From Chaetoceros tenuissimus (taxonomy: Eukaryota > Bacillariophyta > Thalassiosirophyceae > Chaetocerotales > Chaetocerotaceae), in contig BLLK01000032.1 of the NCBI GenBank assembly GCA_021927905.1, positions 265,342 through 329,341 on the forward strand: a DNA stretch of 64,000 nucleotides, written 5' to 3'. Shown here piece by piece: positions 1 through 10,768 of the stretch; the stretch's first letter is position 1, and every line of letters begins with the position of its first letter. A program made the translations under genes and the position numbers. The notes below the pieces were generated by a model. That model did no database searches and was not told where the DNA came from. It worked only from the letters and a program-made list of their open reading frames with translations.

Positions 1-1
1 T

Positions 2-784
2 CGATTTTTGAAAACAAAAGAGCAGCTTGATATGTTGGAAGAATTGAATCAGTACAGGGAACAGCTCTCTCTATCAAAAAAAGTAGAGCACTCCGGGGCA
101 ACTCTCCATCGTATTGAACCATTTTCTCAAAAAGAGCCATATATTACAAATATGAATCAGGTTGGAGATACAAATTTGAAATTTAGTTCTGAAGCGATAA
201 TGGGCGGCATTGGTATGGAGCCTATAAGAGCTGTAGCAACTGAAGAAGCTCATCACAATAATGACAATGAACACCAGAAACAGTCATTGTTGGCAAGCAT
301 AAGACAGGGTACTGACGTGGAATTTAATAATGTATCTACGAAAGACAGCAATGGTATGAAGACAAACCATCCTAAATTTTGGACGGAAGAGGAAGATGCA
401 AAACTGTACTCAATTGTCTCTCCCTTGAAAGGCGAAATAGGTATAAGATGGGCAGATATACAAAGATATTATTTTCCAGGAAGAAGCTCTAAATCAATAC
501 GAGATCGTTGGGTAAATCATCTCAATCCCAATCTTACAAATCTACCATTTGATGATGACGACGATAAGAAGCTGTGGGAAGCCTACAAAAAATATGGGAA
601 GAAATGGGTTTTGCTATCTAGCAAATGTTTTGACTCTACAAGATCGGAAAATGAACTGAAGAATCGATTTAATGGTAGAACGTTTCAAAAATTTGTCTCA
701 GAACATTTTGGCCCTAATGAATATCCAAAAAAAGAATCCAAGGTCAAATGGAAGCTGATAAAGAAAGTTGATAATGATAAATAA
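2..784 (+). CDS. MYB-like DNA-binding protein, 5' end cut by window edge
   Basis: The frame is open to the left edge, so the true start may lie outside; the first in-frame ATG is at 32. The C-terminal half carries two MYB/SANT repeats. The first begins with FWTEEEDAKLY and ends IRDRWVNHLNPN, and the second runs from LPFDDDDDKKLWEAYKKYG to LKNRFNGRTFQKFV. As in MYB proteins, the regularly spaced tryptophans are partly kept and partly replaced by other aromatic residues. The N-terminal part is polar and low in structure. The repeats closely resemble repeats 2 and 3 of the MYB gene at 26582-29088 (shared RDRWVNHLNPN and SSKxFxSxRSEN patterns), so the two are paralogs. A nuclear transcription factor is inferred; its targets are unknown. 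If a first MYB repeat exists it is outside the window or lost. Confidence 0.85.
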   Translation, partial: RFLKTKEQLDMLEELNQYREQLSLSKKVEHSGATLHRIEPFSQKEPYITNMNQVGDTNLKFSSEAIMGGIGMEPIRAVATEEAHHNNDNEHQKQSLLASIRQGTDVEFNNVSTKDSNGMKTNHPKFWTEEEDAKLYSIVSPLKGEIGIRWADIQRYYFPGRSSKSIRDRWVNHLNPNLTNLPFDDDDDKKLWEAYKKYGKKWVLLSSKCFDSTRSENELKNRFNGRTFQKFVSEHFGPNEYPKKESKVKWKLIKKVDNDK

Positions 785-1292
785 AAAATTCAGTCATCTA
801 GAATGCTGCTTGGGGGCGCGCAAGATTTCGCTTTCAAGGAGTAATGGAAATACGTATTTGCTATTTGAATTAGATGAATAAGTAATAATTTTACGTAGAA
901 CGATCAAGTAGTTGCAACCTAGGATTCCTTAATGTCCATCTTAGACCTCATAAAGTAGCTACCAGCCACTGAGTACTTTTTGTTTGGAAACAAAGGTGGA
1001 TAAAAAGTAGAATACATTTGGAATTGTGGTTAGATTATTATCGGGTAAATTATGGTTATTATCATAGTACATCACATACTTACGCGTGAGAGAAGCAAGG
1101 AAGGAAGGATTTTCCCAAATAATTTTACATTCTTCCATTCTTCAACATCACATGGACGTCAAACGTCAAACCTATTCTCTCATTCCTATATTCCAACTGC
1201 AAAATCATTAAATCAGACTACGTTCTATCTTTCATTCAGATATTATAAAGATTATTGTCTTTGTGACACTGCGTTCTTTTTCAATTTTTGCG
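785..1292. other. Spacer between MYB-like and RING genes
   Basis: No gene is supported here. The stretch holds a GC-rich GGGGGCGCGC patch near 813 and AT-rich sequence that probably serves as 3' UTR of the MYB gene and promoter of the RING gene. An ORF from 1052 overlaps the RING start and has no family features. Confidence 0.5.
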
Positions 1293-4103
1293 ATGACATC
1301 TAAAGCTCTTTCATTACATCTGGAAAATGAGGGTGGCGACATTCATGTGCCTACTAATGATAACACAACTAGTTCTTCGAGTGGTAGTTCTCAATCATCA
1401 ATCATAGTTGACTGTAGTAAAGAAAGCATCAATGAACTTGGCGTTGCATCTGCACAGATAGATAATGTGAATGGTTCAGAGAACCTTCAAATGCAAACGA
1501 TGTCTGGTGAGAATCATGAAAGCAGCAATGGCTCAAATAATTTGAAAGCAAACGGTGAAGAAACCAAAGTGAAAAATACTGCGGTTTCATGTGATACTAG
1601 AAAAATTGGTTTGGAGACAAATGAGAACGTCCGAAAATCATGTTTAGATGAAGTTGGGATGCAGCAGGATTATGTTCAAGTTCCAAAGAAGAATGATAAG
1701 AACATCATATTTTTGTCAGATGATAGCAGCGACCATAGTTCAGAATTGTACCTCAGTCCTAATGATAAGAAAGAAGATGAAGATACTGAGGGAAGCGAAC
1801 ATGATGATGATAGTCTCCATAATGGAGCTTTTCTAGAAAATAATCGTCGTCATAAACGTACGGATTCTCCATATACTCCTCGAATCCATGGAGAAGATAA
1901 TGAACTGACTCAAAAAGATGAAGTTATTCCAGATCATAATGACATGTTTCCACTTTGTGATAGAGTAGACTTGGAATATGAGGATGTTGAGAGCGAGGAA
2001 GTAAAAGAAGTAAATGCACCTCTTGTCTCTGAAAAACCTCCCTCTGATAGAAAAAAGGATGAAAGTTCATGCAAGATACTTGACAGTGAAACTGATGACG
2101 ATCCTAGTTTCGACCAAGAAAATTCTATTTGTGAAATGGATCAAGCAATGGATGTTTTGAATGCTGTTGCGAGACAAGAAATTTGTAAATCAGAAGGAGT
2201 TGAATCAAAAATGTCAAGCTTGGAAGGTCAGACATTCGACATAAAGGTGGGAATGAAATTTTTCATATTTTCCAAAGGAACTGGTGAGATTCCTGTTGAA
2301 TTGCAAGAAATATCAGAAAATGGGAATTTAGTGACTATTCAAATGATTAGAAATCGGTTGAAACGAACAATTCCTAGAGAAAGCTTGCTCGAATACACTG
2401 AAGAAAGGGTTAGGCGCTATTGTGGTAGGATTCGCCAAAGAGGGGGGAATATATCATGTATGGAAACACGGGTAGGACCTGAAACGGCTCGTCAAAAAGG
2501 TCCAAAAGGCAAAACAAAGGGTGCGATATCACTTAATTCAAACGATTCCTTTCAGGTAGAAACAAGGAAGAATGAAGGATCTTCTACAAATGATGACGTA
2601 TCACAAGCCTGTCTTGAAATTCCAGTCAATGATGCAGAAAAGATAACTGTAGCGAGGACGATTCTGAACCAACTCATACAAAACGCAAATGGGTTCAAAT
2701 GTACAATTTGCCTTGAAGTCATGAAGAATCCTGTTGTCTTACCAGAATGTATGCATAGGTTCTGTGAAGCTTGTGTTGAAAAGAGTCTTCGAAAGTGTAA
2801 ACACGAGTGTCCAAATTGTAGATGCAAAATAGTTTCAAGGCGAGATTTTAGAAAAGATTTGATGTTACAAGGGATATTAGAAAAAGTAACGACATTATCA
2901 TTAATGGTTGGAGGGCAGCGTCTTACTACTAGTGCCGATTCGTCGGAATCCTTAAATCAAGATAATATCGGGTCATATCAGAATCATCAAACTGCAGGAA
3001 AGCGGAAAATTGAAGATTGTGGTAGTGTTGAGATTTCTAAATCAGCAAATGATGCCGGCAACAATTTTATGGCCTCTAAGAGGTATCGCAAAGCTTCATA
3101 TAGTGTGGAAGATAAAAAGAAAGTTGAGAGTGAACTCAGGGATAAAGTCTTTTTCGATACATTACAGCTTTGGAAAGAATTCGTAAGCACCAATGGTACA
3201 GAGCCTTCAGTAACAAGAAATGCAAAATTACATTTATGGCAGACGAATATTCGAACATTGTACAAAAATAGGGGCAAGAAAGGAGTTAATCTTCTTAGTA
3301 CACATAGAATGAAAGCTTTGGTCGAAGCTGGGTTTGTATTCGATCATTTGAAGAAGAAGAAGAATACTCAGAAGAAAGTGCTCGGTATGACTGATAATTG
3401 CATTCCCCAAGAGACATTATCCACGTCAGACGATGCAATTAAAAGTGTTAAAAAAGAAAATACCCACGAAGATATCATTCCATTTACTCATGACGAAGAA
3501 TTGTTTCAAGTGCATCTAGAAGAATGGAAGGAATTTTATGACCAACATGGTAGATTTATCACATGGAAAGATGGACATGAAAAGCTATACAAATGGCAGA
3601 GTTATGTGCTTCGTGGAGTTCAAGGAGCGAAGAGTGGTGCCATTATGAATAAACGAAAATGGGATTTACTCCAAGGAACCATCTTTATTAGTGAAAAAGA
3701 TTCTTTCCTAAATTCAAACATAAAAGCTGAAGAACGGCAAAATCTTGTATCTGTTGGTTCAAATGAAACTTCTCCAGGCAATTCTGTTAACATTGAGCCT
3801 ATTGTCATTGGGGACAGAGGAGAAATTCAAGCCATGAAAGTATGCCATGAATATAGCAATAAGGAATTTGATCACTGCTTGCAAGAATGGATTCAATTTC
3901 GTTCAAAACATGGAGTAGATCCAAGTGCAAATGAAGATGGATATCTTTATCTTTGGCAGAATAGAGTGCGAAAATCATATTGGCGAAAAAAACAGGTTTT
4001 CAAGTCATATGCTCCAAAGCTGACAAAAAAACGCATGGAAGCTTTAGAAAATGCTGGGTTCACTTTTGAGGACTATGATATTATTCCTTCAGTAGCAATT
4101 TAA
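1293..4103 (+). CDS. RING1-like E3 ubiquitin ligase with three helicase-associated repeats
   Basis: This is a 936-residue protein from the ATG at 1293; a longer frame needs a GTG start at 1263. Residues 1-330 are acidic and serine-rich. A C3HC4 RING finger occupies residues 470-509 (Cys470, 473, 486, His488, Cys491, 494, 506, 509). The ECMHRFC...ECPNCRCKIVSRRDFR pattern is closest to RING1/RNF2-type fingers, where LR and VS-R residues follow the same spacing. Three helicase-associated-type repeats follow near residues 617-685, 735-800 and 860-930, each with a W-x-F/Y start, an LYLWQ-like core and a KxxxLExAGFxF end. RING fingers of this kind recruit ubiquitin-conjugating enzymes; the repeats are thought to bind nucleic acid. 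A nuclear chromatin-linked ubiquitin ligase is inferred. It ends 42 bp before the convergent glutaminyl cyclase. Confidence 0.8.
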   Translation: MTSKALSLHLENEGGDIHVPTNDNTTSSSSGSSQSSIIVDCSKESINELGVASAQIDNVNGSENLQMQTMSGENHESSNGSNNLKANGEETKVKNTAVSCDTRKIGLETNENVRKSCLDEVGMQQDYVQVPKKNDKNIIFLSDDSSDHSSELYLSPNDKKEDEDTEGSEHDDDSLHNGAFLENNRRHKRTDSPYTPRIHGEDNELTQKDEVIPDHNDMFPLCDRVDLEYEDVESEEVKEVNAPLVSEKPPSDRKKDESSCKILDSETDDDPSFDQENSICEMDQAMDVLNAVARQEICKSEGVESKMSSLEGQTFDIKVGMKFFIFSKGTGEIPVELQEISENGNLVTIQMIRNRLKRTIPRESLLEYTEERVRRYCGRIRQRGGNISCMETRVGPETARQKGPKGKTKGAISLNSNDSFQVETRKNEGSSTNDDVSQACLEIPVNDAEKITVARTILNQLIQNANGFKCTICLEVMKNPVVLPECMHRFCEACVEKSLRKCKHECPNCRCKIVSRRDFRKDLMLQGILEKVTTLSLMVGGQRLTTSADSSESLNQDNIGSYQNHQTAGKRKIEDCGSVEISKSANDAGNNFMASKRYRKASYSVEDKKKVESELRDKVFFDTLQLWKEFVSTNGTEPSVTRNAKLHLWQTNIRTLYKNRGKKGVNLLSTHRMKALVEAGFVFDHLKKKKNTQKKVLGMTDNCIPQETLSTSDDAIKSVKKENTHEDIIPFTHDEELFQVHLEEWKEFYDQHGRFITWKDGHEKLYKWQSYVLRGVQGAKSGAIMNKRKWDLLQGTIFISEKDSFLNSNIKAEERQNLVSVGSNETSPGNSVNIEPIVIGDRGEIQAMKVCHEYSNKEFDHCLQEWIQFRSKHGVDPSANEDGYLYLWQNRVRKSYWRKKQVFKSYAPKLTKKRMEALENAGFTFEDYDIIPSVAI

Positions 4104-4145
4104 TGTATAATTAGTAAAGAAATAAAAATGAAGCGATAAAACTCT

Positions 4146-5236
4146 TTAATAAATGCGAATTTTATAAATTGAATCCCATAGTTTGCCAGTAACAAACAGA
4201 ATGTCATTCCCTTCATCAGAAATTGATATCCCATTCAATACATTCTCACTTGTCATGGTTGGACAAATTGTTGCTAGATTGAAAAGCTTCAATACTTCGC
4301 CAGATTCAATATCAATCTCGAGAATGTATTGTTGATACCATACGTTTGCAAGTAGTGTTGGTGAATCATGCCCTTTGATTGTACTTATCGGGAGGAATTC
4401 GAGTTCATTCAAATGTTGCACTGGTATAGGTGTTTCAGATTGTTGCTGTAATTTAGCCTTGACATCTATTGATCGAGCTGCCTCAATGACAACATCGCAC
4501 ATGGAAGTCTCATTTGCATCTTTCGTCTCACTGGATGCAACGCTAGTCTCACATGAGTCAAGAACTCCAACGTCCCAAAAGAAAATATTTGTCGTTCCAT
4601 CACTCATGATGAATTCATTTCGCGGTTGGTCGTATGTAATTCCCCATCCTTGACCATTACTAGTTTCTTTGTGATATTTGACTTGAAATAAAAGTTTGAA
4701 TGATTTAGGATCATATACAAATGCAGTTCGTTCTCTCCAAGTAATTTGAATCAGACGATCTTCTCCCAACCCATTTTTATATGGCGTTATTCCCTCTCCG
4801 AAAAACTCCTGAGGTAGATCAATTTCTTGTAAAGGTTTACTTGGGTCTGACATATCTAATTTTCTCAACTTGGATTGACCATTCATACCCGACCCTTCGT
4901 AAAGAGAACCATTGAATAGAGCTAGTCCTTGTGTGAAAAAACTTGGATCATGGGGGAGCTTCTCCAAAACTAAGCATAGAAATGTAAAGGTTTGAATGAA
5001 AGTAAGATGATGAAGCCAATGGAGGACATGAAAGTATGGTAATGAAAGGAGTGCAGTAGAGAAGCAAACACAAATCGTCTACTCAATATTCACTAACCTT
5101 CGATATTTCCATATTGCATGAAGCGTTTCTCTTCTTTCACTTCGCTATGAGCATCTACAGACACACCTTCAGCTTCTGCATGAAAGAATTGAAGACATAG
5201 GATATATGAAATAAGCGTTATACTAAGAAACGACAT
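4146..5236 (-). CDS. Glutaminyl-peptide cyclotransferase, plant type, secreted
   Basis: Two exons on the minus strand: 5098-5236 and about 4146-4969, joined by a 128-bp intron with donor GTTAGT and acceptor TTAG. The joined protein is about 320 residues. Exon 1 starts with MSFLSITLISY and encodes a hydrophobic signal peptide ending near HAEAEG. Exon 2 begins with the family hallmark VLEKLPHDPSFFTQGL and continues through LYEGSG, FGEGIT, TWRERTAFVYD, GQGWGITYD, MSDGT, LNELEF and LNGIS, the conserved blocks of the papaya/plant-type beta-propeller glutaminyl cyclase. The enzyme turns N-terminal Gln into pyroglutamate on proteins passing through the secretory pathway. Using only exon 2 would lose the signal peptide and the start. 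Confidence 0.87.
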
Positions 5237-5682
5237 AGCTGCGATTTCATCTAGCTGGAGGTGTAAAAAAGCTTGAGATGGATCAGGTCAAAGTCTTTTT
5301 CAATAAAAGTGAATCATATCTTTTTTTTCATGAGATATGTTGAATCATTGTTTCTTACCTGATCAAAACGTCTTTATGCAATCAAACAAGTGACTTGAAC
5401 AGTAAAGGAAATCGAAAAAGTGATGTGTTATTATGCTCTCGCCGCAGCACCCGGATTAGAAAACGCAAACAAACGTCGTGTATAAAAAATGTGAACGGAA
5501 TAGAAACCGTTAAGTAGCCTTTTCAGGGCATAATAGGATGTCAATGACGTGGGCAATGTGAAGAGAAAGATTGATGAAGTATCCTTTTTCATTGTTGCTT
5601 GTCAACATGGTGTAGCTGACAGCTGACTATGAAATAGCTTCCTCGTCTTCATCTTTCTCATAACTAATAAATAATTAACAAA
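5237..5682. promoter_or_regulatory. Divergent promoter region, glutaminyl cyclase / RraA-like
   Basis: This 446-bp spacer separates two divergently transcribed genes. A TGACGTGG element near 5545 is a bZIP/CRE-like half-site upstream of the RraA-like gene. No further gene is visible. Confidence 0.4.
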
Positions 5683-6531
5683 ATGTTTTCTGCAGCTCTT
5701 CGTCGTACCGCAACTACTTCATTCCGCTCTATGCCTTTGGCTAGATCCATGGCAACTGGGCCAGCTTCTGGAGGAGAGATCTCCGATGAGCTTCTTGCCA
5801 AACTCGGAAATCTATCCACTCAAGCTCTTGTAGATGGATTGTGGGTTATGGGATGGCCAAATGCTCAAATCGATGGATCCAGAGCTCTTCACCCGTCACA
5901 CAAGTGTGTTGGACGTGCTGTAACTTTGCAATTCGTTCCTGCTCGTCCAGATATTGCACAGGATAAGCCAGCTGGAGGAGAAAGTCCTGAATATGAGGCT
6001 TTCGAGAAATGTGGACCAAATGAGGTTCTTGTAATGGCATCTGTTGGAAAGTGGGACAGTGTAGGAGGAGATATTAAATTCCTTCGTTTGAAGCAGCGTG
6101 AAATTGGAGGTCTTGTAACTGATGGATCTGTACGTGATACTGATGAGATCATCAATTATGGGTTCCCATGCTTCTCCTACAGTACTACTGCAAGACAAGG
6201 ACCTGCATTCATGCAGCCATGGAAGTGTAACGATGTTATCTCTGTTGGAGGAGTTGCAGTAAGACCAGGTGATGCTATTGTTGGAGATCAGGATGGTGTT
6301 GTTTGTGTACCAGCAAAGGTTGCAGAAAAGGTTTACTCCATTGCTCATGGACGTGAGGAAATTGAAGACATTATCAAGGAGGAATTGACAAAGAACCCAG
6401 GACCACCTGGAAAGTACTACCCTTTCATGAGTGGAAAGATCAAGGTTGATTCTCCGCTTGGAAAGTTGTTGGCTACAAAGGGAATCACACCTGAGAACAG
6501 CAATCAATTCGAGGGATCTGCAGATTGGTAA
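5683..6531 (+). CDS. RraA-like / HMG-CHA aldolase family protein, mitochondrial presequence
   Basis: The 282-residue protein opens with an Arg/Ser-rich, acid-free leader (MFSAALRRTATTSFRSMPLA) typical of mitochondrial import. The rest is an RraA-fold protein: LSTQALVDGLW, the Gly/Leu-Arg substrate-binding region near GGDIKFLRLKQREIGG, the hallmark GLVTDGSVRDTDEI, FSYSTTARQG, and VxPGDxIVGDQDGVVCVP. Family members act as HMG/CHA-type aldolases or oxaloacetate decarboxylases with a divalent metal held by the DGxxRD aspartate, while bacterial RraA inhibits RNase E. The exact substrate cannot be told from sequence. An organellar carboxylic-acid lyase is the more likely role here. A 230-residue antisense ORF on the other strand is a codon-bias shadow. 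Confidence 0.85.
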   Translation: MFSAALRRTATTSFRSMPLARSMATGPASGGEISDELLAKLGNLSTQALVDGLWVMGWPNAQIDGSRALHPSHKCVGRAVTLQFVPARPDIAQDKPAGGESPEYEAFEKCGPNEVLVMASVGKWDSVGGDIKFLRLKQREIGGLVTDGSVRDTDEIINYGFPCFSYSTTARQGPAFMQPWKCNDVISVGGVAVRPGDAIVGDQDGVVCVPAKVAEKVYSIAHGREEIEDIIKEELTKNPGPPGKYYPFMSGKIKVDSPLGKLLATKGITPENSNQFEGSADW

Positions 6532-6787
6532 TTTATTTGTTCGATCAGGAAAGTTCAAACAGTATATAGTATTAATTAAAATATACACATTTGATCGAAA
6601 TAGTTGATATAGATTCTTTTATTGAAAAGTAGTGAAGTTGTAGCTTGTCAAATCTATTCCATGCAAAGGTGATCTTTGCACATGAAAAGAGTTGTTGTTA
6701 CGTTTACACTCTAGAATGCGCAGTTTGTTGGTAGCAAAAAGAATGTTGATAAAAAGACTCTATGTTTTAACAATTTCAATAGTTTGT

Positions 6788-7804
6788 CTAGTCCTTTTTC
6801 TTTTTCTCCACATATGGATGAGTAGCATGAATGTATAAACTAAGGGCGGCTATGACTGCACCAACGCCTTGTTCCTTTGTTATCGAACTCTGCACCAAAC
6901 CGGACAAAAACATTCCAAAGATAAGTGCAAATCCCTTGCGTACACTGCCGGCATATTTTGTTACAAGTCCAACAACAATTCCTCCCATAGCATTGGTAAA
7001 TATTGGCACCATTGTCCATACAGTCCATTGATCAAAGAATCCATTTTCACGTATTCTAACTCCATCTTCACGAAAAAAGAGTGAAGCTACCAGAATGAGC
7101 AAAGATGCAATACATAATTCTGCACTAAATAGATATGGATTGCGCCCTCCTCCACTACTACCCTTTGTAGATTGTAGATTCATTTGTGAAATTGCACCAG
7201 CTAATCCAGATAGAAAAGATGCTCCCATAACAGGTGCAACACCGTGCGTAAAATGTCTTCCTTCCATAGTAAATGATGTTGGAGAAGAAGAAGTCAACAT
7301 GTCTAAATTCAATATATGTTCCATAATCAGCGCAGCCACCATTAATAAAATTAAAGCCAGCACTTGCATTTTGCTCTGTTTTCGACCCATAAGTAAAAAG
7401 CAACAAACTGCAGCAGAAATGGTCTTTGTCTGATTTAAAACGCTAAATGTAACCCCATCTAAGTTTTGATAGGCTAATAAAGCAAGAGTATTCTGAATAG
7501 TGTAAAGAAAAGCCGGTAAGAATGCAATTTTGATCCAAGATGTGACACTCCATCCTTTGGTCGCATTTTGAAAAGCAGATATAGTCGTCCCTTTTTCTTG
7601 TGCAATATCTGGAGATGTTATGAGCATAAACATTGCTAGACAGAATTTCAAAGATTCTGTGGTAATAATGATTGAACTTCTGCATACGTTTTGTGCAATA
7701 AATTTTGCAGTAAGCAATGGTTGAAATCCGAATTGAATTGTGAGAAGCATCATGGAAACAATTGCTTCTTTTCCAAGTCCTGCAGGTTTTGCTTGAGAAC
7801 TCAT
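6788..7804 (-). CDS. Nucleotide-sugar transporter, SLC35A-like
   Basis: This 338-residue protein is almost wholly hydrophobic, with about ten predicted membrane segments. The diagnostic stretch is IQNTLALLAYQNLD followed by FSVLNQTKTISAA, matching the UDP-sugar transporter family (YxxQN-L and Q-x-K-T blocks). The C-terminal half keeps GLAGAISQMNLQ and NAMGGIVVGLVTKYAGSVRKGF, where SLC35A proteins carry their conserved GG..V..V.KYAD motif. The C-terminus is KKKKD, a possible ER-retrieval-like dilysine signal. It should exchange a UDP- or CMP-sugar for the nucleoside monophosphate across the Golgi or ER membrane to feed glycosylation. The sugar specificity is not readable. The gene is convergent with the RraA-like gene. 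Confidence 0.87.
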   Translation of the reverse strand: MSSQAKPAGLGKEAIVSMMLLTIQFGFQPLLTAKFIAQNVCRSSIIITTESLKFCLAMFMLITSPDIAQEKGTTISAFQNATKGWSVTSWIKIAFLPAFLYTIQNTLALLAYQNLDGVTFSVLNQTKTISAAVCCFLLMGRKQSKMQVLALILLMVAALIMEHILNLDMLTSSSPTSFTMEGRHFTHGVAPVMGASFLSGLAGAISQMNLQSTKGSSGGGRNPYLFSAELCIASLLILVASLFFREDGVRIRENGFFDQWTVWTMVPIFTNAMGGIVVGLVTKYAGSVRKGFALIFGMFLSGLVQSSITKEQGVGAVIAALSLYIHATHPYVEKKKKD

Positions 7805-8388
7805 TTTTTCTATAATGGTATTTTTTGCATATACAGTGTTGAAGATAGTTTAGTAAACTGCTTTTAATTTGTAAAAGGGCAACTTTGGAACAACTACGTC
7901 TTCCCAAACATACTACAATAGTATCAATACAGAAAAACCAACAATCCCAATCCTCCAATCATCTCACATCACATCATTGGTGTCCTACCAAAAGGTTATG
8001 AGCGCAAAAGAAATCTTTCATCACTTCACTCTTTCCTTCCCCTTCTTTTTGGACTGGTGTCAAAATGTCGACGCAACCAACAAAGTACTACGACTCGTAA
8101 GTACTTGTCCAGTACGGCCGGAAGATTTCAAAGCTGGCGAGGAAGAAGGAAGAAGCCCTGTTCTATCAAAAAGTGATGGCAGAGAGAAACAACAGAACGG
8201 TTACATCAACTTCATTGGAATTTACTTTTTTACATTGGAACCAAGGCTTGGATTCATTATTCTTATTCAAACTTGAACACTATATTGATTTTAAAAATCT
8301 CTCCATTGTTTTTAATTAAAACTTTGAAAGAATTGTAGAACAAGATAGACTAGAATCCTTTTTATACATTACAAAAAATTAGAGAAGA
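7805..8388. other. Spacer between transporter and SDHA; possible tiny gene
   Basis: The spacer is a divergent promoter region. It contains a possible small coding stretch: an ATG at 8065 reads 11 codons, meets TAA at 8098-8100, then continues open in the same frame to 8319 with a basic, coding-like start (YGRKISKLARKKEEALF). No family is recognised, so it is not called as a gene. Confidence 0.3.
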
Positions 8389-10281
8389 ATGCTGTCTGCG
8401 TTAAGATCATCCACCAAGAGTCTCCTTCGAAAGAAGGTAGCACAAACTAGAGCTCTCTCTACAAGCCTCAAGGGAGATTATACAATTGTCGATCATGAAT
8501 ACGATGCTTTGGTAGTCGGAGCAGGAGGAGCAGGTCTACGTGCTGCCATGGGATTGTCCGAGGCTGGATTTAAAACCGCGTGTGTAACCAAGCTGTTCCC
8601 AACCAGATCACACACTGTTGCAGCACAAGGAGGAATCAATGCTGCATTAGGTAACATGTCAGAAGATGATTGGCGTTGGCACATGTATGATACTGTGAAG
8701 GGAAGCGATTGGCTAGGAGATCAAGATGCGATTCATTACATGTGTAAAGAAGCTCCAAAGGCTGTTTTGGAACTAGAGGAGTTTGGTCTTCCTTTTTCAC
8801 GTACTGAAGATGGAAAGATTTACCAAAGAGCTTTCGGAGGTCAAAGTCTTGAATATGGAAAGGGAGGACAGGCATACAGATGTGCATGTGCTGCTGATAG
8901 AACTGGTCATGCGATGTTGCATACACTTTATGGAAGATCTTTGGCTTTTGATACCACCTACTTTATTGAATACTTTGCGATGGACCTTCTTATGAATGAC
9001 GATGGCGAATGTGTAGGAGTCATGGCTTTGAACATGGAAGATGGATCTATTCATAGAATCAAGGCAAAGAATACTGTCTTGGCTACTGGAGGATACGGAA
9101 GAGCGTACTTTTCATGTACTTCGGCACACACCTGTACCGGAGATGGTAATGCAATGGTTATGAGAGCTGGATTGGCAAATCAAGATGCTGAATTTGTTCA
9201 GTTCCATCCAACCGGAATCTATGGAGCTGGATGTCTCATCACTGAAGGATGCCGTGGAGAGGGTGGAATTTTGAGAAACTCTGAAGGAGAGCGTTTCATG
9301 GAGCGTTATGCGCCATCTGCAAAGGATCTCGCATCTCGTGATGTTGTCTCTCGTGCAATGACTATGGAGATTCGTGAAGGTCGTGGAGTTGGACCTAAGA
9401 AGGATCACATTTATCTTCATCTTGATCACCTTCCTGCAGATCTTTTGGCAGAGCGTCTTCCTGGAATTAGTGAGACCGCAGCTATCTTTGCTGGTGTTGA
9501 CGTTACTAAGGAACCTATCCCTGTTCTTCCAACTGTGCACTATAACATGGGAGGTATCCCAACCAATCACTATGGAGAGGTCATTCGTACTAACTTCACT
9601 GGAGATGGAGAATTCGAAAGTGACGAAGTAGTCCCAGGTCTTTTCGCTGCTGGAGAAGCTGCTTGTGCTTCTGTACACGGAGCAAATCGTCTTGGAGCAA
9701 ATTCTCTTCTTGATATTGTTGTATTTGGACGTGCATGTGCACTTCGAATTGCAGATATTGCAAAGCCAGGTGAAGCGCAAGCTCCATTGAAAGAAGATGC
9801 AGGTATGGCAAGTCTTGACAACCTTGATAAGCTTAGATACTCTGATGGAGAACTTTCAACCGCAGAAATTCGTTCAGAAATGCAAGACGTCATGCAAGAA
9901 CATGCTGCAGTTTACAGAACAGAAGACCTTCTTGCAGAAGGAAAGGTCAAGATTGATGAAGTTGTAAAGAAGTTTGAGAACGTAAAGGTTACTGATAAAT
10001 CTCTCATCTGGAATACTGACATGGTTGAAACTTTGGAATTACAAAACTTGCTTGGATGTGCAGCGACAACAATGCATGGTGCAGAGAATCGTAAGGAGTC
10101 AAGAGGTGCTCATGCTCATGAGAACTATCCTGATCGTGATGATGAAAACTGGATGAAGCATACCGTTGCGTACTTCGATCCAGAGAGTGGTAAGACAGAT
10201 GTCAAATACAGACCTAATCACCATTACACTTTGGATGAAGAGGAATGTGCGACTGTTGAGCCTGTAGCTCGTGTGTACTAA
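8389..10281 (+). CDS. SDHA: Succinate dehydrogenase flavoprotein subunit, mitochondrial
   Basis: The 630-residue single-exon protein has a basic, Ser-rich mitochondrial presequence of about 27 residues. The FAD-binding fold follows at residues 39-56 ([17 protein letters not shown]). The covalent flavin histidine lies in [11 protein letters not shown] (His75). Further signatures are [50 protein letters not shown], the catalytic RDVVSRAM arginine, and the C-terminal HNMGG-like and [13 protein letters not shown] blocks. It is the catalytic subunit of respiratory complex II and the TCA cycle, oxidising succinate to fumarate on the matrix side. Length and motifs are full and intact. Codon use is strongly biased, as expected for high expression. 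Confidence 0.98.
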   Translation: MLSALRSSTKSLLRKKVAQTRALSTSLKGDYTIVDHEYDALVVGAGGAGLRAAMGLSEAGFKTACVTKLFPTRSHTVAAQGGINAALGNMSEDDWRWHMYDTVKGSDWLGDQDAIHYMCKEAPKAVLELEEFGLPFSRTEDGKIYQRAFGGQSLEYGKGGQAYRCACAADRTGHAMLHTLYGRSLAFDTTYFIEYFAMDLLMNDDGECVGVMALNMEDGSIHRIKAKNTVLATGGYGRAYFSCTSAHTCTGDGNAMVMRAGLANQDAEFVQFHPTGIYGAGCLITEGCRGEGGILRNSEGERFMERYAPSAKDLASRDVVSRAMTMEIREGRGVGPKKDHIYLHLDHLPADLLAERLPGISETAAIFAGVDVTKEPIPVLPTVHYNMGGIPTNHYGEVIRTNFTGDGEFESDEVVPGLFAAGEAACASVHGANRLGANSLLDIVVFGRACALRIADIAKPGEAQAPLKEDAGMASLDNLDKLRYSDGELSTAEIRSEMQDVMQEHAAVYRTEDLLAEGKVKIDEVVKKFENVKVTDKSLIWNTDMVETLELQNLLGCAATTMHGAENRKESRGAHAHENYPDRDDENWMKHTVAYFDPESGKTDVKYRPNHHYTLDEEECATVEPVARVY

Positions 10282-10768
10282 TTAGAAAAAGAAATGGAAC
10301 AGATGTAGTCCTTTTTTCTGAAATGACTACGTATTATTCAACAATAGTTTTTCTTGTCGGACCATTTGTTTCATCTTATAACATTATAGTTTTCAATACA
10401 TGACAAAATTACTTCTTATTTGATCAAACTAGATAATTTTTTTTCATATCAATCCGAGAAATTTTTCGTTGAAGTACGGAGAAAAAAAACTAAAACCTTC
10501 CTGCGCTGAAAAAAGCCAATGCTGAAGAATCATCTCCACTAGCTAGTTTAGCTAGGTGTTGAAGGTACTATCAAGGCCAGATCTTCCTTCCACGCACCAC
10601 AAAACAGAGACCAACAACACCGCTCGCCTCACAGTTTTCCAAAAAAGCGCAAAACACATCATATTTTTATTCTTCTCTGTGGTGCATAGTTCAATTGTGT
10701 AAAGTAATTAGACTTTAGCAGTACAGAAAGGTGGTCATCAAAATTTAACATTGAAGTACATTTTTCCT
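10282..10768. other. Spacer between SDHA and FtsH-like gene
   Basis: This holds the 3' UTR of SDHA and the promoter of the next gene. A palindromic CTAGCTAGTTTAGCTAG-like stretch lies near 10538-10555. No coding sequence is supported. Confidence 0.4.

Noticed and set aside
1052-1303. 83-codon ORF upstream of the RING gene
   Set aside because: Overlaps the RING start in another frame and lacks any recognisable feature.
5896-6588. 230-codon minus-strand ORF opposite the RraA-like gene
   Set aside because: Antisense shadow of a codon-biased gene, with an unlikely amino-acid composition.
9112-9780. 222-codon minus-strand ORF opposite SDHA
   Set aside because: Antisense shadow; Ser/Cys/Thr-rich translation without motifs.
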